34,970 bases of DNA from an uncultured Paracoccaceae bacterium (GCA_938005545.1 CALKXV010000048.1:1-34970); one strand, 5' to 3'. Shown: positions 8,428 through 17,830, counted from the stretch's first letter. Notes: generated by a model not told the origin, from the sequence alone. Made by a program: numbers and translations.

Positions 8428-9050
8428 TGTCTTTCCTTTCCTGAACTCGAAGTGTCGCGCCTGAGACCGGCTCAGGCAAGACTGTTGGTTTTTGTATGAT
8501 CCTAGGACGCGCGACTTTGCCGGATTTCGACAAGGGGCGAGAAAAGAATTTGCGAAACGTCCGGGCCCATTGTGTTAACGCAGCGCACGCCAGTCTGGGG
8601 TGATTACAGTAAAAGTCATCCTAAGGTCCTGAAAGAGCGGAAAAATCAATATCGGTATTGCGTCGGTATCACGTCGGTATTGCGTCGGTGCGAAACGTCG
8701 GTTTTTTTGCAGGCTGCATTGCGGCTTTTCGCGTGGGTTGCTGCCGACTGGAACTGGTGTCGACTTCAGCGCATCAATTTTCGCCCAGACAGTCAAGACG
8801 GCGCAGCAGCCCGACAAGCCGCCGCCGGTGCCCGTGCCGTCGGTATCGTGGTGGGTTCGCAGTATATCCACACGGTGACCGAAATGATCGAAAAATCTGA
8901 TCTGAAAGCTGCCAAGGATATTCTGGTCGCGTGTTTGAAAATAAAGTGATCCGGGCTGTCGTCGGGTTTGGGACAGTCGTCACCAAACCAGCGTGTGCCG
9001 ATCACATGAGTCCGCTTTGCGGGACAAAGCTACATTTTTTGTATGGAAAA
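8428..9050. other. Gene-poor stretch without a convincing coding region
   Basis: Over 600 bp upstream of the DGPF gene with no frame I can defend. A plus-strand frame (8572-8949) and minus frames exist, but none shows a recognisable domain, a good ribosome binding site or normal composition. One plus frame near 8785-8830 encodes a short Pro-rich run (QPDKPPPVPVPSV), like the segment after a signal peptide in exported proteins, but it stops soon after; it may be a decayed gene. The first part should hold the promoter of the DGPF-ECF42 operon; none was identified with confidence. Confidence 0.4.
8650..8691. repeat. Short imperfect 11-bp tandem repeats
   Basis: Three to four head-to-tail copies of a unit close to GTCGGTATTGC, varying at the last positions (GTCGGTATCAC, GTCGGTATTGC, GTCGGTGCGAA). 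They lie in the gene-poor stretch upstream of the DGPF-ECF42 operon. They could arise by slippage or act as a protein-binding array; nothing else supports either view. Confidence 0.55.
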
Positions 9051-9419
9051 TTATTCCACACCTTCGCCGTTTTTTGAGAATTCTCGTCGTTCACGAAACC
9101 AAATCACGATCCCGCATATTGCAACGAATGAAAGCACAGCATCAACAAAGTTGAGAATGCCAGAAATGCTCAATCCACCCGTCACGCTGAGCAGAATATT
9201 GAAGACGCATAGAATGGCGAACAGGATAGCTACCCATACATATCCTTGCCGCAAGCCCCTGAGAAATAGGTATAACGCTCCTAGCACTAACAAAATTGAG
9301 GCAATCGAGAACAGGTCATCTGGATTCCGTTCGGCAAAATATAGGAAAATGCCTAGCCCGATTGCCAGAAGCTGAAGCCACATCATATATTTTACTGCTT
9401 GTAGCGTCAGCGACATCAT
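9051..9419 (-). CDS. Small integral membrane protein (DUF6804-like)
   Basis: A hydrophobic protein of about 122 aa with four predicted membrane segments: around residues 8-25 (MMWLQLLAIGLGIFLYF), 35-52, 58-80 (YVWVAILFAILCVFNILL) and 88-108. The layout and wording resemble the DUF6804 family of small membrane proteins, whose function is unknown. The frame extends upstream to ATG 9479 or GTG 9488; no start has a clear ribosome binding site, and 9419 was chosen because the protein then begins just before the first membrane segment. The gene is richer in A+T than its surroundings (a hand count of 9061-9120 gives 27 G+C of 60, against 36 of 60 for 13381-13440), suggesting transfer. Confidence 0.65.
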   Translation of the reverse strand: MMSLTLQAVKYMMWLQLLAIGLGIFLYFAERNPDDLFSIASILLVLGALYLFLRGLRQGYVWVAILFAILCVFNILLSVTGGLSISGILNFVDAVLSFVAICGIVIWFRERREFSKNGEGVE

Positions 9420-9623
9420 TCCGGCCCCAATAAATCTAACACAGCTTACTTCGATATCTCGGAAGAGATTGTCAATCATAACAACCACAAAGGGCTCAGA
9501 CCGGTCATCTGACGGTTTAAGTCGGACAAATTCGCCCCGAGAATGGCGCGTAGGTCGGCTGCGCGGACTCTAATGCCGTTCAATGGTATGGCTTTTTTCG
9601 CTGGGCGCAATTGGCAGGTTCGG

Positions 9624-10040
9624 ATGTCTATCAGGCAAGATATCATAGCGCGCGCTGGCTCCCTGAGGCATCGCGAGGGTTCAACGGCAGATGACGTTGT
9701 TCTTATGGACGCAGTTGAATCACATTTCCGCAGCCTGTCCGACTTCTCGTCTATAGATGGATTTGCCGACTTCTACGTTTTGCACGAGACTGAACAAGAG
9801 ATCTGTTTCGTGGGAAGGACTTACTTTCTTGACCCCTACGGGTTGATGCCAATGGAGGTAACCTTTCAAGGGCGCGAAGACGGCAATATTTCATATAGGG
9901 TACTGCTGGGCTTGGAAAATCAAAAATGGAAAATTCTCACCGAGAAAAAGCGATGGTCGTCAGTATATCTGTACGCAACAGAAGGCTACGCTCCACCTTG
10001 GAAATGGGATCGGCCATTGACAGGCTTGCTCCCAAATTAA
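9624..10040 (+). CDS. Hypothetical protein
   Basis: An orphan of about 138 aa that I do not recognise. It has no signal peptide or membrane segment and is rich in charged and aromatic residues. Its C-terminal half (YRVLLGLENQKWKILTEKKRWSS, then WKWDRP) looks like a small beta-sheet domain. The frame is open from 9543, but the ATG at 9624 gives a more natural N-terminus (MSIRQDIIARAG). There is no good ribosome binding site for any start. It lies in the accessory stretch with the DUF6804-like gene. Codon usage looks less G+C-rich than the housekeeping genes. The 140 nt between it and rpsU hold nothing recognisable. Confidence 0.45.
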   Translation: MSIRQDIIARAGSLRHREGSTADDVVLMDAVESHFRSLSDFSSIDGFADFYVLHETEQEICFVGRTYFLDPYGLMPMEVTFQGREDGNISYRVLLGLENQKWKILTEKKRWSSVYLYATEGYAPPWKWDRPLTGLLPN

Positions 10041-10181
10041 GCTTCAACAAAGGCTCGAAGCGGCAATCCGGCGGGTGTGGTACTTCGGGCGGACTCGTTG
10101 GATTCGTGCTAGAAACGCCGAAGGACGGTTCGGGAACCGAGCTTGAAGAAACCGGTTGATCTATGAGCCCGCTGAAGTTCG

Positions 10182-10382
10182 TTATCCCTCGCGTTCCGCC
10201 TTCTTGCGCGCAAGTTTACGGGCTCGGCGGATAGCTTCAGCTTTCTGGCGTGCTTTTTTCTCAGATGGCTTCTCGAAATGTTGCTTTAGCTTCATTTCAC
10301 GAAAAACGCCTTCCTTCTGGAGTTTCTTCTTCAGAACCCGGAGGGCTTGATCGACATTGTTATCGCGAACACTAACTTGCAT
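10182..10382 (-). CDS. rpsU: 30S ribosomal protein S21
   Basis: A 66-aa strongly basic protein of the small subunit, positioned near the anti-Shine-Dalgarno end of 16S rRNA and involved in initiation. The family pattern is clear: [20 protein letters not shown], then [18 protein letters not shown] and a Lys/Arg/Ala-rich tail. The frame is open upstream, but the ATG at 10382 matches the conserved N-terminus. Unusually, the 20 nt before the ATG contain no Shine-Dalgarno sequence. The upstream 10383-10622 region should hold its promoter, but no clear -35/-10 pair is seen. The gene stands alone. Confidence 0.95.
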   Translation of the reverse strand: MQVSVRDNNVDQALRVLKKKLQKEGVFREMKLKQHFEKPSEKKARQKAEAIRRARKLARKKAEREG

Positions 10383-10622
10383 TTGGTTGACACCGTCTAT
10401 TTGACTTGAAGCCGGACTGGCTTTGGGGATTTGGCCGAGTAGCAATCTTGGCTGCGGTTGTACAGCGAAACTGTGGAAAATTACGCTGAAGAGGCTCTTT
10501 AGGGGTAAGGGAATTGCTAAGCCGGTCGATTGGCGTGATGGATTTTGGCACATTCCAGCCAGCCCGTTGCAATCGCAGTTACGTTTGTTACCGGCTCAAC
10601 CCGTCCATTTAATCGCGCAAAG

Positions 10623-10655
10623 AAAACGCCAACGCGAGGTGCGCATTGGCGTTTT
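10623..10655 (-). terminator. Terminator of transketolase, possibly bidirectional
   Basis: AAAACGCCAA (10623-10632) pairs with TTGGCGTTTT (10646-10655), a perfect 10-bp stem, with GCG/CGC pairing inside the loop. The A/T ends give a T-run on either strand. On the minus strand it starts 28 nt after the tkt stop. The rest of 10383-10682 holds no gene. Confidence 0.85.
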
Positions 10656-10682
10656 TGATCTTTGGCTTTGGGCTTGCGTTGT

Positions 10683-12701
10683 TTACAGCAAGCCTTTCGC
10701 GGTTTCGGCGATGTTTTCAGCCGTGATGCCGAAGTGGGCATAGAGTTCGGGGGCGGGCGCTGAGGCGCCGAAGCTGTTCATGCCGACGAAGGCTGCTTTG
10801 CCGGATTTGCCGCGTTCGTCCAAGAGCCAGCGATCCCAGCCTTGGCGCACGCCTGCTTCGATGGCCACGCGAACGGCCCCTGCGGGCAGGATTTTGCGGC
10901 GGTATTTTTCGTCTTGTTGGGCGAAAAGCTCGGCGCAGGGCATGGACACCACGCGGGTGCCGATGCCTTCGGCCTCAAGTTGTGCGCGGGCCTCCATGGC
11001 GATGGCGATTTCGGAGCCTGTGGACATCAGGATCACCTGACGACGACCCACTTCGGCATCGGCCAGAACATAGGCACCAAAGGCCGAAAGGTTCTTGGTT
11101 TTGTGCTCGGTTCGTACCGTTGGCAGGCCTTGGCGGGACAGGGCCAGCACCGACGGCGTTTCTTCCGACGATAACGCCAGTTCCCAGACTTCAGCAGTTT
11201 CTACGGCGTCGGCAGGCCGGAACACGTTGATGTTCGGCGTGGCCCGCAGCATGGCAAGATGTTCCACAGGTTGGTGCGTTGGCCCGTCTTCGCCAAGACC
11301 GATGGAATCATGGGTCATGACATACGTGGCAGGCACGCCCATCAGCGCGGACAGGCGCATGGCCCCCCGTGCATAGTCGGTGAAGCACATGAATGTACCG
11401 CCATAGGGTTTTACGCCGCCGTGCAGGGCCATACCGTTCATAGCTGCCGCCATACCGTGTTCGCGGATGCCATAGTGGACATAGCGGCCCTTGCGGTTGT
11501 CGTAGTCGAAGATGCCGAGATCCGGCGTCACCGTATTGTTCGAGCCGGTCAAATCTGCGGACCCGCCAAGGGTTTCTGGCATCACAGGGTTGATCGCGGT
11601 CAGCGCCATTTCCGACGCTTTTCGCGTGGCGACTTTGGGCTGATCTTCGGACAGGGATTTCTTGAGCGCACGGATCGTTCCGGAGAGCTTTTTATGGGCT
11701 TCGCCGGACATGACGCGGGTGAATTCGCCCTGACGCGATGCGGACAGGTTTTCGAAGCGCGCGGTCCATTCGGCGCGTTCGGCTTGGCCGCGGCTTCCGA
11801 TAGCGCGCCATTCGGCTTGAATGTCTGCGGGAATGTCGAAGGCCCCATGGGTCCAGCCGTAGGCCGCGCGGGTTTTTTCGATCTCCTCGGGCCCAAGTGG
11901 CGAGCCGTGGGCTTTCGCGGTGTCCTGTTTGCCCGAGCCGAACCCGATGTGAGTTTTACAGGCGATCATTGTTGGCTTCTTGGCAACGCGGGCCTGGATC
12001 AAGGCGCGGTCGATGTCTTCGGGGTCATGGCCGTCACATTCCAGCACTTTCCAACCCGATGCCTGGAAACGTTTCTTCTGATCGGTGATGTCGGACAACG
12101 AAATCTCACCGTCGATCGAGATATTGTTGTCATCCCAAAGGACGATCAGCCGCGAGAGTTTTTGCATGCCCGCAAGGCCGATGGCTTCTTGGCTGATGCC
12201 TTCCATCAAACAACCGTCGCCCGCGATCACATAGGTGAAGTGGTCGACAATCTTTTTGCCAAAGCGCGCACGAAGGGATTCTTCGGCCATGGCGAAACCG
12301 ACGGCATTTCCAAGGCCCTGACCCAGTGGGCCGGTTGTGGTTTCAATACCGCCTGCGTGTCCGTATTCGGGGTGGCCTGCGGTGATCGAGCCCATCTGCC
12401 GGAAGTTCTTGATTTGCTCAAGGGTCATGTCTTCATAGCCCGTCAGATGCAAAAGCGCATAAAGCAGCATCGAACCGTGACCTGCCGATAGGATAAAGCG
12501 ATCGCGGTCCGCCCAGTTCGGGTCGCTCGCGTCGAACTTCAGGTGTTTTTCAAAAAGCACCGTTGCAACGTCGGCCATGCCCATTGGCATGCCGGGATGT
12601 CCGGAATTGGCGGCCTGAACCGCGTCCATCGCAAGTGTGCGAATAGCATTTGCACGGTTGAAATGGCCCGAATGAAATTCTTTCAGCGTGGCGATGTCCA
12701 A
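10683..12701 (-). CDS. tkt: Transketolase
   Basis: Thiamine-diphosphate enzyme of the pentose phosphate pathway (and Calvin cycle where present), transferring two-carbon ketol units between sugar phosphates in the cytosol. The 672 aa are full length. Visible signatures are SGHPGMPMG (about residues 34-42), the ThDP motif [13 protein letters not shown] continuing to DDNNISIDG (about 155-195), and the pyrimidine-domain segments [14 protein letters not shown] and [19 protein letters not shown]. The start is a TTG at 12701, preceded by GGGAG at 7-nt spacing; no ATG gives the conserved N-terminus. Sited alone, divergent from the zapA operon, with a terminator at 10623-10655. The long opposite-strand frame (11259-12491) is a shadow. 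Confidence 0.97.
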   Translation of the reverse strand: MDIATLKEFHSGHFNRANAIRTLAMDAVQAANSGHPGMPMGMADVATVLFEKHLKFDASDPNWADRDRFILSAGHGSMLLYALLHLTGYEDMTLEQIKNFRQMGSITAGHPEYGHAGGIETTTGPLGQGLGNAVGFAMAEESLRARFGKKIVDHFTYVIAGDGCLMEGISQEAIGLAGMQKLSRLIVLWDDNNISIDGEISLSDITDQKKRFQASGWKVLECDGHDPEDIDRALIQARVAKKPTMIACKTHIGFGSGKQDTAKAHGSPLGPEEIEKTRAAYGWTHGAFDIPADIQAEWRAIGSRGQAERAEWTARFENLSASRQGEFTRVMSGEAHKKLSGTIRALKKSLSEDQPKVATRKASEMALTAINPVMPETLGGSADLTGSNNTVTPDLGIFDYDNRKGRYVHYGIREHGMAAAMNGMALHGGVKPYGGTFMCFTDYARGAMRLSALMGVPATYVMTHDSIGLGEDGPTHQPVEHLAMLRATPNINVFRPADAVETAEVWELALSSEETPSVLALSRQGLPTVRTEHKTKNLSAFGAYVLADAEVGRRQVILMSTGSEIAIAMEARAQLEAEGIGTRVVSMPCAELFAQQDEKYRRKILPAGAVRVAIEAGVRQGWDRWLLDERGKSGKAAFVGMNSFGASAPAPELYAHFGITAENIAETAKGLL

Positions 12702-12848
12702 AGTTCGTCTCCCTTGCCTGGCTGGCGAAGTCTTTGGCGTCTCTTAGCACCCAGAGGCCCGAGTGCAAGGCAGACAGACGCCGAACCATGCCGAAAGGGG
12801 GTGAAACGGGCCACGCATCCGGTATGATTGAGCCAAATCAGGGGGCTG

Positions 12849-12865
12849 AGTGGCGATTCGCCACT
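12849..12865. promoter_or_regulatory. Perfect dyad with central GANTC site ahead of the zapA operon
   Basis: AGTGGCGA-T-TCGCCACT is an 8+1+8 perfect palindrome 23 nt before the ZauP-like start codon. Its centre is GATTC (12855-12859), a GANTC sequence, the target of the alphaproteobacterial cell-cycle methyltransferase CcrM. A -10-like TATGAT lies upstream at 12823-12828 without a good -35 box. A methylation-sensitive operator is possible but not shown. Confidence 0.4.
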
Positions 12866-12887
12866 AAAGGGCACAACGGGGCAAAAC

Positions 12888-13355
12888 ATGACTGACATTT
12901 CGGAATTCGAACGCCGCATTACCGCGGCGCTGGATCGGGCCCAGCAGGCGTTAGAGCAACTGAATACCGATACGGGCGATGGCGTTGATACGTCTGGCCT
13001 GACGGCTGAACTGGAGGCCGAACGGGTTGCCAACCAACAATTGGAAGAACGTGTTCGTGCAATCAAGGAAAAGCAGGAGACCATGGTCGCCCAGCTGGAA
13101 GACGAAGTATCGCGCCTGAAAGATGCACTGAAATCCCGCGATGCCGAAGTTCAGGCCATGCGAGGCGTGAACGAAAATCTGCGCGCGTCGAACACAGCGT
13201 TGCGCGATGCGAACGCCCAAGGGTTGGCGGAACCTGGCTTGGTCAATGCGTCAATGGTGACCGAGCTGGACAGCCTGCGCGCCGCTCGCCAAGCCGACCG
13301 TGCCGAAATCGAAGAAATTCTTGCAACCCTAACCCCCGCTTTGAAGGAGGCCTGA
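12888..13355 (+). CDS. Coiled-coil protein, probable ZapA partner (ZauP/DUF4164-like)
   Basis: A 155-aa acidic protein that is almost entirely predicted coiled coil: heptad-like runs from residue 5 (SEFERRITAALDRAQQALEQ) through about residue 110, with Glu/Gln/Ala/Arg dominance and no membrane segment. It is directly upstream of zapA (3 nt between the genes). In Caulobacter a coiled-coil protein, ZauP, is encoded in an operon with zapA and helps focus the Z-ring; the position and character here match, though sequence identity could not be checked. The frame extends upstream to 12828, but ATG 12888 gives the natural N-terminus MTDISEFERR. Confidence 0.7.
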   Translation: MTDISEFERRITAALDRAQQALEQLNTDTGDGVDTSGLTAELEAERVANQQLEERVRAIKEKQETMVAQLEDEVSRLKDALKSRDAEVQAMRGVNENLRASNTALRDANAQGLAEPGLVNASMVTELDSLRAARQADRAEIEEILATLTPALKEA

Positions 13356-13358
13356 GAC

Positions 13359-13760
13359 ATGCCCGAAGTTCCTATTCAAATCGGCGGACGGACGTTCAAC
13401 GTGGCTTGCCAGGAAGGCGAAGAACACTTTCTGCACTCGGCGGCCAGCTTGTTGGACAACGAAGCCAAGGCCCTGATGGATCAGATCGGACGTCTGCCGG
13501 AATCGCGGATGCTTTTGATGGCAGGTCTGATGCTGTCGGACAAACATGCTGGCGCTGAAGATCAGATGAAGCAAATGGAAGACAAGGTTGCCCAGCAAGA
13601 GGCTTGGATCGAAGAGCTACAATCGCGCCCGGCGCCCGAACCCGAACGCCGCGAAGTCGCGGTGATCCCGGATCAGGTGACCGAAACCCTTGCCGAACTG
13701 GCCGCACGCGCCGAAGCGCTTGCCGAAGCGGCCGAGGAAAAGCTTCGCGCAGTCGGGTGA
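13359..13760 (+). CDS. zapA: Cell division protein ZapA
   Basis: A 133-aa cytosolic protein that binds FtsZ and bundles its filaments at mid-cell. The N-terminal ZapA domain is clear: VPIQIGGRTFNVACQEGEE, then AASLLDNEAKALMDQIG (residues 1-50), followed by a long helical, Glu/Ala-rich coiled-coil tail. GAAGGAGG lies about 8 nt before the ATG. It forms an operon with the upstream coiled-coil gene. The stop is 7 nt from the stop of convergent grxD. The 6S RNA gene often found after zapA in proteobacteria is absent here because there is no room. Confidence 0.92.
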   Translation: MPEVPIQIGGRTFNVACQEGEEHFLHSAASLLDNEAKALMDQIGRLPESRMLLMAGLMLSDKHAGAEDQMKQMEDKVAQQEAWIEELQSRPAPEPERREVAVIPDQVTETLAELAARAEALAEAAEEKLRAVG

Positions 13761-13767
13761 GTTTTGA

Positions 13768-14127
13768 CTAGCCGTTGTGTTCGCGGATTTTGTTCGCGGC
13801 ATCTTTGTCATAGACCACGCCATTGTCTTCGAACAATTGATCAAGCTCGCCCGAGAGCGTCATTTCGGTGATGATGTCGCATCCGCCGACAAATTCGCCT
13901 TTGACGTAAAGCTGCGGCACTGTCGGCCAATCTGAGTAGTCTTTGATGCCTTGACGGATTTCTTCGTCGGAAAGCACGTTCACGTCCTGGTAGTCGACAT
14001 TCATGAAATTCAGAACCCCGGCAACGCGAGACGAAAACCCACATTGGGGCATCGCTTTGGTGCCTTTCATGAAAAGCACAACATCGTTTGTGGTGACGGT
14101 GTCTTTGATTTGTGTTTCGGCGGTCAT
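13768..14127 (-). CDS. grxD: Monothiol glutaredoxin (Grx4/GrxD family)
   Basis: A 119-aa CGFS-type glutaredoxin that binds a [2Fe-2S] cluster with glutathione and, in complex with BolA proteins, transfers it to clients. The active-site [10 protein letters not shown] motif is around residue 27-36, and the glutathione-binding [19 protein letters not shown] follows at about 68-86. AAGGA lies 8 nt before the ATG at 14127; the longer open frame to 14280 overlaps bolA and is rejected. The upstream bolA gene is 16 nt away on the same strand, which fits the known Grx-BolA partnership. Confidence 0.95.
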   Translation of the reverse strand: MTAETQIKDTVTTNDVVLFMKGTKAMPQCGFSSRVAGVLNFMNVDYQDVNVLSDEEIRQGIKDYSDWPTVPQLYVKGEFVGGCDIITEMTLSGELDQLFEDNGVVYDKDAANKIREHNG

Positions 14128-14143
14128 GTTCTGATCCTTACTA

Positions 14144-14380
14144 TTAATCCGGCGCACGTGTGGTGAGTGCGAGGGCGTGAAGTTCGCCGCTGGTTCCGTC
14201 CATTTTGCCTTTGAGCGCTGCATAGACCGCGCGTTGTTGTTGCACGCGATTTTGGCCGCGAAAGCTTTCGTCGATGACAAGGGCCGACATATGCACGCCG
14301 TCTTCGCCGCCCACCTGAATTTGGGCGTCTGGAAAGGTTTCGCGCAAAAGTGCTTCTATTTCATGGGCCTGCATCGGCAT
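14144..14380 (-). CDS. BolA family protein
   Basis: A 78-aa class II KH-like protein. It shows the family features [18 protein letters not shown], the [14 protein letters not shown] region, and the conserved [16 protein letters not shown] with GELHALAL near the C-terminus. BolA/IbaG-type proteins bind [2Fe-2S] clusters together with monothiol glutaredoxins, and grxD is the next gene in the same direction. The start at 14380 is preferred to 14374 because AAAGAGA is about 7 nt upstream. Which BolA subfamily (BolA or IbaG) cannot be settled by eye, so no symbol is given. Confidence 0.92.
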   Translation of the reverse strand: MPMQAHEIEALLRETFPDAQIQVGGEDGVHMSALVIDESFRGQNRVQQQRAVYAALKGKMDGTSGELHALALTTRAPD

Positions 14381-14431
14381 TGCTGATCTCTTTCGTCGTT
14401 TCTTAGAAACTAGGCTGCCAAGGCCCTGTCT

Positions 14432-15064
14432 TCAAGCGATGCTGGCCAATGCGGCTTCGGTTGCTTCGAAAAAATGTGCAACCTGAAGCCCATCGGCGAG
14501 CGCGTGGTGGATTTGCAAGGTCATCGCCATTTCATGGCCATCGCCCTTGGGAACTATTTTTCCCCATGAAATCCGTGGGATACAGTCTTGGGCATTGGGA
14601 AATGCGTTGTCGAGAGACGTATAATCCAGCCATGGCAGACAAGACAGATAGGCAACGTCTTGCATCGTGCCGTCGTTGGCATTTAAAGGGCCGCCCGCCC
14701 GTACTTCGGCAATGATCTTGGCGCATGTCGCGTCAAAAGCGGCGCGGTCGGGGTCAAACGGGAAGTAGCTGTAGCGGAAATCGCCGTTATCGAGCGGGAT
14801 CGTCGAAGAAAGTTTCACACGGTCGTATTGGGTAACGGTATCGCCTTGAAAACGCATACAAAGTTCCGGCACAGCGTGAAGGCCAGTGCCGATGGCCCAA
14901 ATGGCGTGGCGGAAGGGCGAGAGGCTAAGTTCCTTGCGGGCCTGCATCAGTTTACTGACGTCGAGCCGTACTGTGGTGGCGTAGTGGGGGCGTTCGAACG
15001 TGCGGAAGAACTGGAATTGCGACGTACGGGTCCATGTGGCGAGATCGACGGTTTTACCGGTCAT
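14432..15064 (-). CDS. Chloramphenicol acetyltransferase-like acyltransferase
   Basis: A 210-aa member of the CAT superfamily, full length for the trimeric enzymes. The catalytic motif [16 protein letters not shown] is present, with His187 as the base and Asp191 as the structural partner, and so is the N-terminal [20 protein letters not shown] segment. Whether it acetylates chloramphenicol is unknown; many chromosomal CAT-like enzymes have other acceptors. It overlaps the end of purL by 4 nt (15061-15064), so it is translated with purL, and bolA follows 51 nt later. No sign of recent transfer such as an integron or different composition is seen. Confidence 0.88.
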   Translation of the reverse strand: MTGKTVDLATWTRTSQFQFFRTFERPHYATTVRLDVSKLMQARKELSLSPFRHAIWAIGTGLHAVPELCMRFQGDTVTQYDRVKLSSTIPLDNGDFRYSYFPFDPDRAAFDATCAKIIAEVRAGGPLNANDGTMQDVAYLSCLPWLDYTSLDNAFPNAQDCIPRISWGKIVPKGDGHEMAMTLQIHHALADGLQVAHFFEATEAALASIA

Positions 15065-17229
15065 GTTAGAGCCTTTGCGAATGCGTTTTGGAACAGAGAT
15101 GACAGGTCGGTTTTTGCCGCACTGCTGGCCCCAAAGGTGATGGTGTCGCCCCCGAAGCGGCCGATGTGTGCAATGGGAACATCGGCTTGTACCGCGGCGG
15201 CTGTCAGCTTTTCGGCGTGTTCGGTAGTGCAGGCGACCAGATAGCGCGCTTGGTCTTCGGCGAACAACTGCGCGATGTCGGATTGTTCCAGCGTTATTCC
15301 GATATCTGCGGCCTCGGCCATTTCGAAAGCGGCCAGTGCAAGACCGCCATCGGCGAGGTCTGTGGCGGCGTTGATAAGGGGGGCGCTCGCGCGCAGAAAG
15401 TCACCGTTCCGGCGTTCTGCGGCAAGATCAACGGTTGGGGCATCGCCGGTTTCGCGGCCAAAAGCCTCGGCCAGAAGCGCCGATTGGCCAAGGTGGCCGT
15501 GGGTTTCGCCGATCAAGATCGCAACATCGCCCTCCTGCGCTATGCCCTTGATCATGTCGTCGGGATTTTCGATCAACCCGACCGCGCCGATCGTGGGCGT
15601 GGGAAGAATGCCGCTGCCGTCGGTTTCGTTGTAAAGCGACACGTTGCCCGACACGATGGGCATATCGAGCGCGATGCAGGCGGCCCCGATGCCTTTGATC
15701 GCGCCGACGAACTGGCCCATGATTTCGGGTTTTTCGGGGTTGCCGAAGTTCATATTGTCCGTGGTTGCCAAAGGTTTCGCGCCGGATGCAGAAAGATTGC
15801 GAAAGGCTTCGGCAACCGCTTGTTTGCCGCCTTCGAACGGGTTCGCGGCAACGTATCGTGGTGTGACATCCGAGGTGAACGCCAAAGTTTTTTGGGTTCC
15901 GTGAACCCGCACCAGCCCGGCGCCTGCACCCGGAGCCTGGACAGTATCGGCCATAACCTGAGCGTCGTATTGTTCCCAAACCCAGTGTTTGCGGGCGTGG
16001 TTGGGCGATCCGATCAGCGCTTTCAGGGCGTCAATTGGGTCGATCCCGATCACATCCGCCTCGTGCTGGTATTCGGGCGCTTTTGGGGTTTCGATCCATG
16101 GTCGGTCATATTCTGGCGCGGTGGACGAGAGTTTGGACAAGGGCAGATCGGCCATCACATCGCCGCCATGCATCACTAAGAACCGGTCGTCTTCCAGAGT
16201 TTCGCCGACGATGGCAAAATCTAGATCCCATTTGTCAAAAACAGCCTTGGCGACGGCTTCTTTCGAAGGGTCCAGCACCATCAACATGCGTTCCTGACTT
16301 TCGGACAGCATCATTTCATAGGCTGTCATGTTGGGTTCGCGCTGGGGCACGGCGTCTAGGTTCAGCTTGACGCCCAAGCCGCCTTTGTCACCCATTTCAA
16401 CCGCCGAACAGGTGAGACCCGCGGCCCCCATATCTTGGATCGAGATGACGGCGCCGGTTTTCATCAATTCAAGGCAGGCTTCCATCAGCCGCTTTTCAGT
16501 GAAGGGGTCGCCGACCTGAACCGTGGGCCGTTTTTCTTCGATGGTGTCATCAAATTCAGCCGAAGCCATCGTCGCGCCACCAACGCCGTCGCGTCCGGTT
16601 TTTGCACCGAGATAAACAACTGGCATTCCGATGCCGGACGCCGCCGAATAGAATATCTTGTCAGCATCGGCGAGGCCTGCCGCAAAGGCGTTCACAAGGC
16701 AATTGCCGTTGTAAGCGGCATGAAATCTGACTTCGCCGCCAACAGTGGGCACCCCGAAGGCGTTGCCATAGCCGCCGATGCCTTCGACCACGCCGGACAC
16801 AAGGCGCTTGGTCTTGGGGTGGGCCGTTTCACCAAACGACAGGGCGTTCATTGCCGCGATGGGACGTGCGCCCATGGTGAAGACGTCGCGCAGAATTCCA
16901 CCGACGCCCGTCGCAGCCCCTTGGTAGGGTTCGATATAGGACGGGTGGTTGTGGCTTTCCATTTTGAAAACGACGCATTGGCCGTCACCGATGTCGACGA
17001 TGCCCGCGTTTTCGCCGGGCCCGCAGATGACCTGAGTCCCTTCGGTCGGCAGGGTGCGAAGCCATTTCTTGGACGACTTATAAGAACAATGTTCGTTCCA
17101 CATCGCCGAGAAGATGCCGAATTCAGTAAAGGTGGGGGTGCGGCCCAGAATGTTCAGAACTTCGGCATATTCGTCCGGCGTAAAGCCGTGCGCCGCAATC
17201 TGGTCCTTGGTGATGTCAGGATCGGCCAT
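15061..17229 (-). CDS. purL: Phosphoribosylformylglycinamidine synthase subunit PurL
   Basis: Synthetase subunit of the PurLQS complex in de novo purine synthesis; it converts FGAR to FGAM using ATP and ammonia from PurQ. The 722-aa small-type PurL is recognised by [19 protein letters not shown] near the N-terminus, the ATP-binding [20 protein letters not shown] (about residues 90-110) and the SSGGD-like GDKGGLGV and [10 protein letters not shown] segments. The frame continues to 17304, but ATG 17229 matches the conserved N-terminus. purQ and purS are not in the window. The CAT-like gene overlaps its stop by 4 nt. A 337-aa antisense frame (15166-16179) is a shadow. Confidence 0.97.
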   Translation of the reverse strand: MADPDITKDQIAAHGFTPDEYAEVLNILGRTPTFTEFGIFSAMWNEHCSYKSSKKWLRTLPTEGTQVICGPGENAGIVDIGDGQCVVFKMESHNHPSYIEPYQGAATGVGGILRDVFTMGARPIAAMNALSFGETAHPKTKRLVSGVVEGIGGYGNAFGVPTVGGEVRFHAAYNGNCLVNAFAAGLADADKIFYSAASGIGMPVVYLGAKTGRDGVGGATMASAEFDDTIEEKRPTVQVGDPFTEKRLMEACLELMKTGAVISIQDMGAAGLTCSAVEMGDKGGLGVKLNLDAVPQREPNMTAYEMMLSESQERMLMVLDPSKEAVAKAVFDKWDLDFAIVGETLEDDRFLVMHGGDVMADLPLSKLSSTAPEYDRPWIETPKAPEYQHEADVIGIDPIDALKALIGSPNHARKHWVWEQYDAQVMADTVQAPGAGAGLVRVHGTQKTLAFTSDVTPRYVAANPFEGGKQAVAEAFRNLSASGAKPLATTDNMNFGNPEKPEIMGQFVGAIKGIGAACIALDMPIVSGNVSLYNETDGSGILPTPTIGAVGLIENPDDMIKGIAQEGDVAILIGETHGHLGQSALLAEAFGRETGDAPTVDLAAERRNGDFLRASAPLINAATDLADGGLALAAFEMAEAADIGITLEQSDIAQLFAEDQARYLVACTTEHAEKLTAAAVQADVPIAHIGRFGGDTITFGASSAAKTDLSSLFQNAFAKALT

Positions 17230-17315
17230 GTTTTCCCCGTTGCAACTTTGGCGTTGTCTTAAAAGAGCAAACGCGCAGGCGAAAGGGGTTTTGCACGATT
17301 GCAAACCGCGCAGGA

Positions 17316-17747
17316 TTATTCGCTTTCGCGTTGCGCCCGTGTTTGCAGATTGCGCAAGAGGTCCATGGCGGTATTGGCATGTTTGGCAGGAACGAAGATG
17401 TGGTCATGTTGGGTGGCCGCAACGACGTTTGCGGGGATCTTGTGTTTGGCCAGTTCGGTCGACACGGCAGCGGTCAATCCAACACCGGAAATCGACGAAA
17501 AGACCATCAGTGTGATTTGCTTCATGTCGTTGTCATAGCCAAGACCCAATTTGTCGGCTTCGTCTTTCGGCAGGATCAGTGACATCCCTTCGTCTTCCGC
17601 AAAGCTGCACCGTGCGACTGTCATGGCTTTGTTGGCGTCATCATTATGCAGGACCGAGCAAAACACAAAGATGCCCGGTTGCAGGACCGGTGTCATATTG
17701 GCGATCATCTTTCGCGTGCCCTTGACCGGGCGGGTCCCACTTTTCAT
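17316..17747 (-). CDS. ACT domain-containing protein (DUF2241-like)
   Basis: A 143-aa protein resembling the two-domain ACT/DUF2241 family: a first half beginning [20 protein letters not shown] with the [15 protein letters not shown] segment, and a second ACT-like half, [20 protein letters not shown], ending in [19 protein letters not shown] domains bind small ligands such as amino acids, but no target is known here. ATG 17747 is preferred over the longer frame to 17807, though its ribosome binding site (AAGG) is weak. It is 86 nt from purL on the same strand. A strong terminator-like hairpin lies just upstream (17831-17861), so it probably has its own promoter, which was not identified. Confidence 0.8.
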   Translation of the reverse strand: MKSGTRPVKGTRKMIANMTPVLQPGIFVFCSVLHNDDANKAMTVARCSFAEDEGMSLILPKDEADKLGLGYDNDMKQITLMVFSSISGVGLTAAVSTELAKHKIPANVVAATQHDHIFVPAKHANTAMDLLRNLQTRAQRESE

Positions 17748-17830
17748 GCGTGTATAGCCTTGCGTTGTCGAAGGCACATCTTTTCGATGTTCGGGGTCAA
17801 ATGGCAAGGGGCACAGGATTCAAAGGGTAC

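Noticed and set aside
8572-8949. 125-codon plus-strand frame in the gene-poor stretch
   Set aside because: It runs through the 11-bp tandem repeats, has no ribosome binding site or domain, and a different frame carries the only protein-like segment (a short Pro-rich run).
11259-12491. 410-codon plus-strand open frame opposite transketolase
   Set aside because: It has no domain and mirrors the third-position G+C bias of tkt; tkt itself is unmistakable.
13761-13767. 6S RNA downstream of zapA
   Set aside because: 6S RNA is often found after zapA, but here only 7 nt separate zapA from convergent grxD.
15166-16179. 337-codon plus-strand open frame opposite purL
   Set aside because: Antisense shadow of a conserved gene; the composition is typical of a complementary frame.
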